Source: UBA6165 sp044233745
GTDB lineage: Bacteria > Bacteroidota > Bacteroidia > Flavobacteriales_D > Crocinitomicaceae
Length of the DNA stretch: 10,751 bases
Assembly: GCA_044233745.1 (NCBI GenBank)
Contig: JBIIJN010000080.1
Coordinates: 1-10,751, forward strand
Direction: 5' to 3'
Part shown: positions 7,373-10,751 of the stretch, piece by piece
Layout: every line of letters starts with the position of its first letter
Position numbering within the stretch: position 1 is the first letter of the stretch
Translations under genes and position numbers: made by a program
Notes under the pieces: generated by a model
Seen by the model: the letters and a program-made list of their open reading frames with translations, nothing else
What the model was told of the DNA's origin: nothing
Databases searched by the model: none

Positions 7373-8242
7373 CTAAATAAAGGCAAAATCTACCCGTCTA
7401 TTTCTTTGTTTCCCCTCGCTGGTGTTATTTGGTGCAATGGGATTTCGTTTGCCTTGAAAATCAATTTCTACACGCTCGGCTGTGAGTCCTTGTTCCAGAA
7501 AAAATGCAAGTATCGCTTGTGCCCTTCTCTTGCTCAAATCCAAATTATAGGCATCGCTCCCATCACCATCTGTATGTCCGGTTACTTTAATCCTCAAATC
7601 GCTGTGACTTAATACAATTTGCGCCATGGTTTTGAGATACGACTTATATTCTTCCCTGATTTCAGCTTTATCGTAATCGAAAAAAATCGGCTTGAATTCA
7701 AAGTTGGCTCTCATCTCGGCCATTTTTGCTGTCGACATTTTTCCCTTCTCAAGTCCGTCAATCATCTTGCGCACCCAAGCATGGGTTAATGTCATAGCGT
7801 CACCATCGGCTATTGGGTGCTCGGAGCGATACAGATAAACCTTACCAGACGTGCTTCTACAGTCAGTTGCCGAATACGTGCCTTCCAAATAACCAGTGGC
7901 TTCGTTGTATTGCAGCTTGTAAATCATTCTGCAAAAAGCAAGTCCACGATTCAATTTTTTCTTGTGACTTTTTGCCTCTTCAACCACCGTGAAAGCACCA
8001 TCATTTTTCACGGTCAATTTGTGAAGCGCGTAAAATTCCGTATTCATGGTTTCTTGTCGCGAAAGAAATTCATCCGAAGTTTGTTTATCTGACACCTGAA
8101 GAGGAATTTTCAACCAAAGCACTTGGGCGTCATTGAATTTTTTAGCCGAAGGAACCATGATGCCCTGCCAAACTTCAATTCGGTCTGTTTGGGCATAAAC
8201 GACCTGGCTCAAAAGAAAAATAAAAAGAAATCCGAACTTCAT
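7373..8242 (-). CDS. OmpA-family peptidoglycan-binding protein with novel-looking N-terminal domain
   Basis: The 289-residue protein has a signal peptide (1-17, MKFGFLFIFLLSQVVYA before QTD) and a C-terminal OmpA-like domain (about 180-289). The domain shows FEFKPIFFDYDKAEIR (181-196), the hallmark TGHTDGDGSDAYNLDLSKRRA (221-241), and NRRVDFAFI at the end with the preceding PNNTSEGKQ. These residues form the pocket that binds diaminopimelate in peptidoglycan, so the protein probably tethers the outer envelope to the wall. The N-terminal 160 residues are not a standard OmpA barrel. They contain a beta-rich segment, FCRMIYKLQYNEATGYLEGTYS followed by DCRSTSGKVYLYR, with Cys104 and Cys128 that could form a disulfide. 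It is transcribed alone; its start faces the small gene at 8409. Confidence 0.88.
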   Translation of the reverse strand: MKFGFLFIFLLSQVVYAQTDRIEVWQGIMVPSAKKFNDAQVLWLKIPLQVSDKQTSDEFLSRQETMNTEFYALHKLTVKNDGAFTVVEEAKSHKKKLNRGLAFCRMIYKLQYNEATGYLEGTYSATDCRSTSGKVYLYRSEHPIADGDAMTLTHAWVRKMIDGLEKGKMSTAKMAEMRANFEFKPIFFDYDKAEIREEYKSYLKTMAQIVLSHSDLRIKVTGHTDGDGSDAYNLDLSKRRAQAILAFFLEQGLTAERVEIDFQGKRNPIAPNNTSEGKQRNRRVDFAFI

Positions 8243-8277
8243 AGTATAGAGGTTAAACGGTCTCCCTTATCAAATGT

Positions 8278-8287
8278 TACTATAGTA
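8278..8287. repeat. Palindrome in the divergent intergenic region
   Basis: TACTATAGTA is a perfect 10-bp palindrome in the 166-bp gap between the divergent OmpA-family gene and the small gene at 8409. Part of it recurs as a direct repeat: ATAGTATA at 8241-8248 (over the OmpA-family start codon) and again at 8282-8289. On the minus strand an imperfect -7-like AACATTTG (8271-8278) lies next to it. It could be an operator, but a 10-bp AT-rich palindrome also occurs by chance. Confidence 0.2.
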
Positions 8288-8408
8288 TAAACAAATTAAA
8301 GGTGATTTAATGATCCGTATCAAACGCTTGAGTATGTTTTTGAGATTAATCTATGAACCCAAACATAAGTGATTGTAACCATTCCTGAATAATTACCTTA
8401 TCTATGGC

Positions 8409-8810
8409 ATGAATGGTATATACATACTTTCGATTTTCTTTTTGCTGAATTTAAACAGCAAGAAAACAGAAACGGCTTATCAAAACACGGAATCTTATCA
8501 AAGGTTTGTAGGCGCTTGGGAGTTTTGTGGAAATAAAACTGTCGATTTTCCTAGTTCAGACGATTCCAAAAGTTTCCGTTTCGGCAAAGGTGGCGGTATG
8601 CAAAATTGTAACAATGTCAAATTTAGGCTCATTCTCACCTTTCGATTTCAAGAAGGACAACTTCATCTCAATTGTCAGTCGTTCGTGAATACTGAAACAG
8701 CCATTGAATTTGCCGAATTCAACAACACACCCGTTCATATTGACTTTCATTCCAAATTGATGACTGTAGAAAAAGAGAAAAAATACGTGTACAAATACTT
8801 TTTTACTTAA
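8409..8810 (+). CDS. Small, probably exported protein of unknown function
   Basis: I do not recognise this 133-residue protein. It opens with a hydrophobic segment (residues 3-16, GIYILSIFFLLNLN) followed by basic KK, which could be a signal peptide or a membrane anchor. There is no lipobox and no obvious AxA cleavage site. The mature part contains FVGAWEFCGNK (33-43), reminiscent of the 'l.GtWe' opening of lipocalin-like beta-barrels, then beta-prone stretches KFRLILTFRFQEGQLHLNC (71-89) and a charged tail ending KKYVYKYFFT. Three cysteines (40, 67, 89) fit an exported protein. It starts 166 nt from the divergent OmpA-family gene and is followed by a clear terminator, which supports a real single-gene transcript. 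The minus-strand open frame across it is a shadow. Confidence 0.6.
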   Translation: MNGIYILSIFFLLNLNSKKTETAYQNTESYQRFVGAWEFCGNKTVDFPSSDDSKSFRFGKGGGMQNCNNVKFRLILTFRFQEGQLHLNCQSFVNTETAIEFAEFNNTPVHIDFHSKLMTVEKEKKYVYKYFFT

Positions 8811-8839
8811 GCCAATGAATTGGTTCTAAAATTGAATTT

Positions 8840-8893
8840 AGAGGAGACAAACCGAGCAAATTTGTAATCATTTCAGTTCGTCTCCTCTTTTTT
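8840..8893 (+). terminator. Intrinsic terminator after the small exported-protein gene
   Basis: AGAGGAGAC (8840-8848) pairs perfectly with GTCTCCTCT (8880-8888), and a run of six Ts (8888-8893) follows. Just inside the stem, one mismatch is followed by AAC/GTT, which can add three pairs, leaving a loop of about 23 nt. It lies 30 nt after the stop at 8810 and just beyond the end of the converging T9SS gene (8905). On the minus strand the stem is not followed by a clean T-run, so it should act mainly on plus-strand transcripts. Confidence 0.75.
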
Positions 8894-8904
8894 CCTTGTT
8901 AATT

Positions 8905-10751
8905 TTATTTCACCACCAATTTTTGCATGCCACTTGTGTTTCCACTATTTACCATGATGAAGTAAACACCCGAAACCAAATTTTGATTTGAAATCAAGAA
9001 CTGCTGTGCTCCAGGTTGAACATCAAGCCTACGTTCATCAACCAAAGCTCCAAGTGTGTTGAATATTTGTATTTCAATTGTTTCACTTGTTGACGAATCG
9101 AAACTCAAGGTAAACGAGCCATCATTTGGATTGGGGTAAATGCTCCAGTTTTGCGCTTCGAATTCATCCAGACCCACAGGGAAAAATTTGGTACAAGTGG
9201 TATCAACGCACCCTTGCGGACTGGTAACAACAACACAATAAAAACCAGTGGTCTGTGGATTCAAAAATTGATTCGTTTCACCTGATAACAAGGTCCAATT
9301 CGGATTTTGTGAATACCATTGGTAGCTCATTCCCGCTGGAGTTGCCTGCAATGAATTCCCAAATTGAGTGACTATAGCAACAGGTTGAGGCACAACACAA
9401 ATGGAATCGACACAATCAATGGTTCCCGGTATAAAATTGTTTAAAATCAGGACAACAGGATGACATCCAGATGTGTTGTAACTCACTGTGTGCGGCCCTA
9501 ATCCTGTGGCTACATTCGGCGTGCCAAATGGAAATTGCCAATCGTATGTAGTGGCTGGATAGTTGCCCGTATATGTAAAGGTAACCGACTGACCTATACA
9601 TATTGAATCTGCATGAGCAATCAAACAAGTTTCAACCGTAGTGTTACAAGGTGGCGGGGTGAAACAAATCGTGGTATCCGCACAATAATATGGCGGAGTT
9701 GTTCCTGAACTACCCATCACAAAAGTTAAGCAAAAAGTGCTAGAAGAACCCGCTACTGGCGCATGAACCCCAGAAATTGTGGTTGGACCATTGATAAAAG
9801 TCGGATTGATCCAGCTAACGGATGTCGAGCTGTTGGTTTCTTGCACCTCCAAATAACCACAACCATCAACTTCCAAATTGAAATGATACTCGGTAATTCC
9901 AGCAGAATTTACAACACACCAAATAGAATCAGATAGGTACTCGAAATTACAACAAGTGGTGTCTTCATCGCAAGGAGGCGGCGTGAAACAGATGGTGGTA
10001 TCCGCACAATAAGATGGAGGCGTAGTTCCAGAACTGCCCATCACAAAAGTTAAGCAAAAAGTGCTAGAAGAACCCGCTACTGGCGCATGAACCCCAGAAA
10101 TTGTGGTTGGACCATTGATAAAAGTAGGATTAATCCAGCTAACGGATGTCGTAATGTTGGCACCTTGTACTTCTAAATAACCACAACCATCAACTTCCAA
10201 ATTGAAATGATACTCGGTCACATTGGTTACTGGATTAACAACACACCAAATAGAATCAGAGAGGTATTCGAAATTACAACAAGTGGTGTCTTCATCGCAA
10301 GGCGGCGGCGTGAAACAGATGGTGGTATCGGCACAATAGAATGGAGTCGTAGTTCCAGAACTGCCCATCACAAAAGTTAAGCAAAAAGTGCTGGAAGAAC
10401 CCGCTACTGGCGCATGCACCCCAGAAATCGTGGTTGGACCATTGATAAAAGTCGGATTGATCCAGCTAACAGATGTCGTAATGTTGGCACCTTGTACTTC
10501 TAAATAACCACAACCATCAACTTCCAAATTGAAATGATACTCGGTAATTCCAGCAGAATTTACAACACACCAAATAGAATCAGATAGGTACTCGAAATTA
10601 CAGCAAGTGGTGTCTTCATCGCACGGTGGCAACACAAAACAAACGGTATCACTATAACAACAAACAATCATTTCTCCTGCCGAGTTGTTGCTCACCACGT
10701 GTGTTCTAAAACATAAGGTATCGCCAGCATTTCCATTGTATATTGTTGCTG
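8905..10751 (-). CDS. T9SS-sorted, cysteine-rich repeat surface/secreted protein, C-terminal part (runs off right edge)
   Basis: The reading frame is open to the right edge, so the GTG near 10698 is not a believable start. At least 614 residues are present. In order: the tail of a diverged repeat (1-42), three near-identical repeats of 108, 109 and 108 residues (43-150, 151-259, 260-367), a PKD-like domain (about 380-440, SICIGQSVTFTYTGN, YDWQFP, GPHTVSYNTSGCHPVVLIL), an Ig-like domain (about 455-523, SYQWYSQN, TTGFYCVVVTSPQGC), and a type A T9SS sorting domain (about 535-614, WSIYPNPNDGSFTLSF, IFNTLGALV, LVSGVYFIMV, QKLVVK). T9SS substrates cross the inner membrane by Sec and are then exported and often anchored at the surface. 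The repeats start with CDEDTTCC and carry eight cysteines each. No catalytic domain is visible; adhesion or structure is the likely role, but the missing N-terminus could hold an enzyme. Confidence 0.88.
   Translation of the reverse strand, partial: ATIYNGNAGDTLCFRTHVVSNNSAGEMIVCCYSDTVCFVLPPCDEDTTCCNFEYLSDSIWCVVNSAGITEYHFNLEVDGCGYLEVQGANITTSVSWINPTFINGPTTISGVHAPVAGSSSTFCLTFVMGSSGTTTPFYCADTTICFTPPPCDEDTTCCNFEYLSDSIWCVVNPVTNVTEYHFNLEVDGCGYLEVQGANITTSVSWINPTFINGPTTISGVHAPVAGSSSTFCLTFVMGSSGTTPPSYCADTTICFTPPPCDEDTTCCNFEYLSDSIWCVVNSAGITEYHFNLEVDGCGYLEVQETNSSTSVSWINPTFINGPTTISGVHAPVAGSSSTFCLTFVMGSSGTTPPYYCADTTICFTPPPCNTTVETCLIAHADSICIGQSVTFTYTGNYPATTYDWQFPFGTPNVATGLGPHTVSYNTSGCHPVVLILNNFIPGTIDCVDSICVVPQPVAIVTQFGNSLQATPAGMSYQWYSQNPNWTLLSGETNQFLNPQTTGFYCVVVTSPQGCVDTTCTKFFPVGLDEFEAQNWSIYPNPNDGSFTLSFDSSTSETIEIQIFNTLGALVDERRLDVQPGAQQFLISNQNLVSGVYFIMVNSGNTSGMQKLVVK
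9649..9972 (-). repeat. Cysteine-rich repeat copy 3 (108 residues)
   Basis: This is the C-terminal-most copy, from CDEDTTCC to FTPPP. It differs from the other copies mainly at QETNSSTS, where they have QGANITTS, and at TPPYYC. It is followed by CNTTVETC, where the repeat series ends. Confidence 0.9.
9973..10299 (-). repeat. Cysteine-rich repeat copy 2 (109 residues)
   Basis: The middle copy is one codon longer because it reads NPVTNVTEYHF, where copies 1 and 3 read NSAGITEYHF. The stretch around the SGVHAPVAGSSS motif is almost identical in nucleotides to copy 3, with two differences over about 115 bp. Confidence 0.9.
10300..10623 (-). repeat. Cysteine-rich repeat copy 1 (108 residues)
   Basis: This is the N-terminal-most full copy in view. 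It shares NSAGITEYHF with copy 3 but QGANITTS with copy 2, a mosaic relation. The C-terminal end reads TTTPFYC, where the others read TTPP. Confidence 0.9.
10624..10751 (-). repeat. Tail of a diverged repeat copy (cut by the window edge)
   Basis: The last 42 residues before copy 1 include GDTLCFRTHVVSNNSAGEM, then CCYSDTVCFVLPP. They align with the end of the repeat (STFCLTFVM, then YCADTTICFTPPP), keeping the cysteine spacing near the end but otherwise diverged. So the tandem array is longer than the three close copies. Confidence 0.65.

Noticed and set aside
8333..8340. TATGTTTT as a -7 element for the gene at 8409.
   Set aside because: It misses the key final G, has no -33 partner at a suitable distance and lies 68 nt from the ATG; the closer TACCTTAT at 8394-8401 is a still poorer match.
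9649..10623. The tandem repeats as a CRISPR array or mobile element.
   Set aside because: The units are 324-327 bp, coding, in one frame and divisible by three, with no unique spacers and no terminal inverted repeats; they are protein-domain repeats.

Overview
The window looks like chromosomal DNA of a Bacteroidota (Flavobacteriia/Chitinophagia-like) organism. The evidence is a C-terminal type IX secretion (T9SS) type A sorting domain, a DUF5686 outer-membrane protein with a carboxypeptidase-regulatory-like N-terminus, an LptC written as a lipoprotein, AT-rich leaders without Shine-Dalgarno sequences, and TAnnTTTG (-7 type) promoter elements just upstream of start codons. No tRNA, rRNA, CRISPR array, insertion sequence or phage gene was seen. 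Both outermost genes are cut by the window edges.

Layout. (1) 1-442, minus: the N-terminal 147 residues of a SirB1/transglutaminase-like protein, running off the left edge. (2) 443-577: a divergent intergenic region with one TAnnTTTG element for each direction. (3) 578-4733, plus: coaX (type III pantothenate kinase), an outer-membrane beta-barrel protein overlapping it by 8 nt, a secreted TPR protein, lptC, and a small two-helix membrane protein. From family knowledge, coaX, barrel, TPR and lptC form a gene order that recurs in Bacteroidota. (4) 4868-7348, plus: an 826-aa DUF5686 outer-membrane protein. (5) 7373-8242, minus: an OmpA-family peptidoglycan-binding protein, converging on the previous gene. 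(6) 8409-8810, plus: a small, probably exported protein of unknown function, followed by a clear hairpin plus T-run terminator. (7) 8905-10751, minus: the C-terminal 614 residues of a large T9SS-secreted, cysteine-rich repeat protein running off the right edge.

Together this is mostly an envelope-biogenesis and surface-protein neighbourhood. LptC serves LPS transport, several proteins are predicted outer-membrane barrels, one is a periplasmic peptidoglycan tether, and one is a T9SS surface or secreted protein. CoaX is the only cytoplasmic metabolic enzyme seen whole.

I did not find a convincing new multi-gene system. The points most worth a second look are a terminator-like hairpin with a T6 run inside the signal-peptide codons of lptC, mosaic near-identical 108/109-residue repeats in the T9SS protein that suggest gene conversion, and promoter elements so close to start codons that two transcripts may be leaderless or nearly so.
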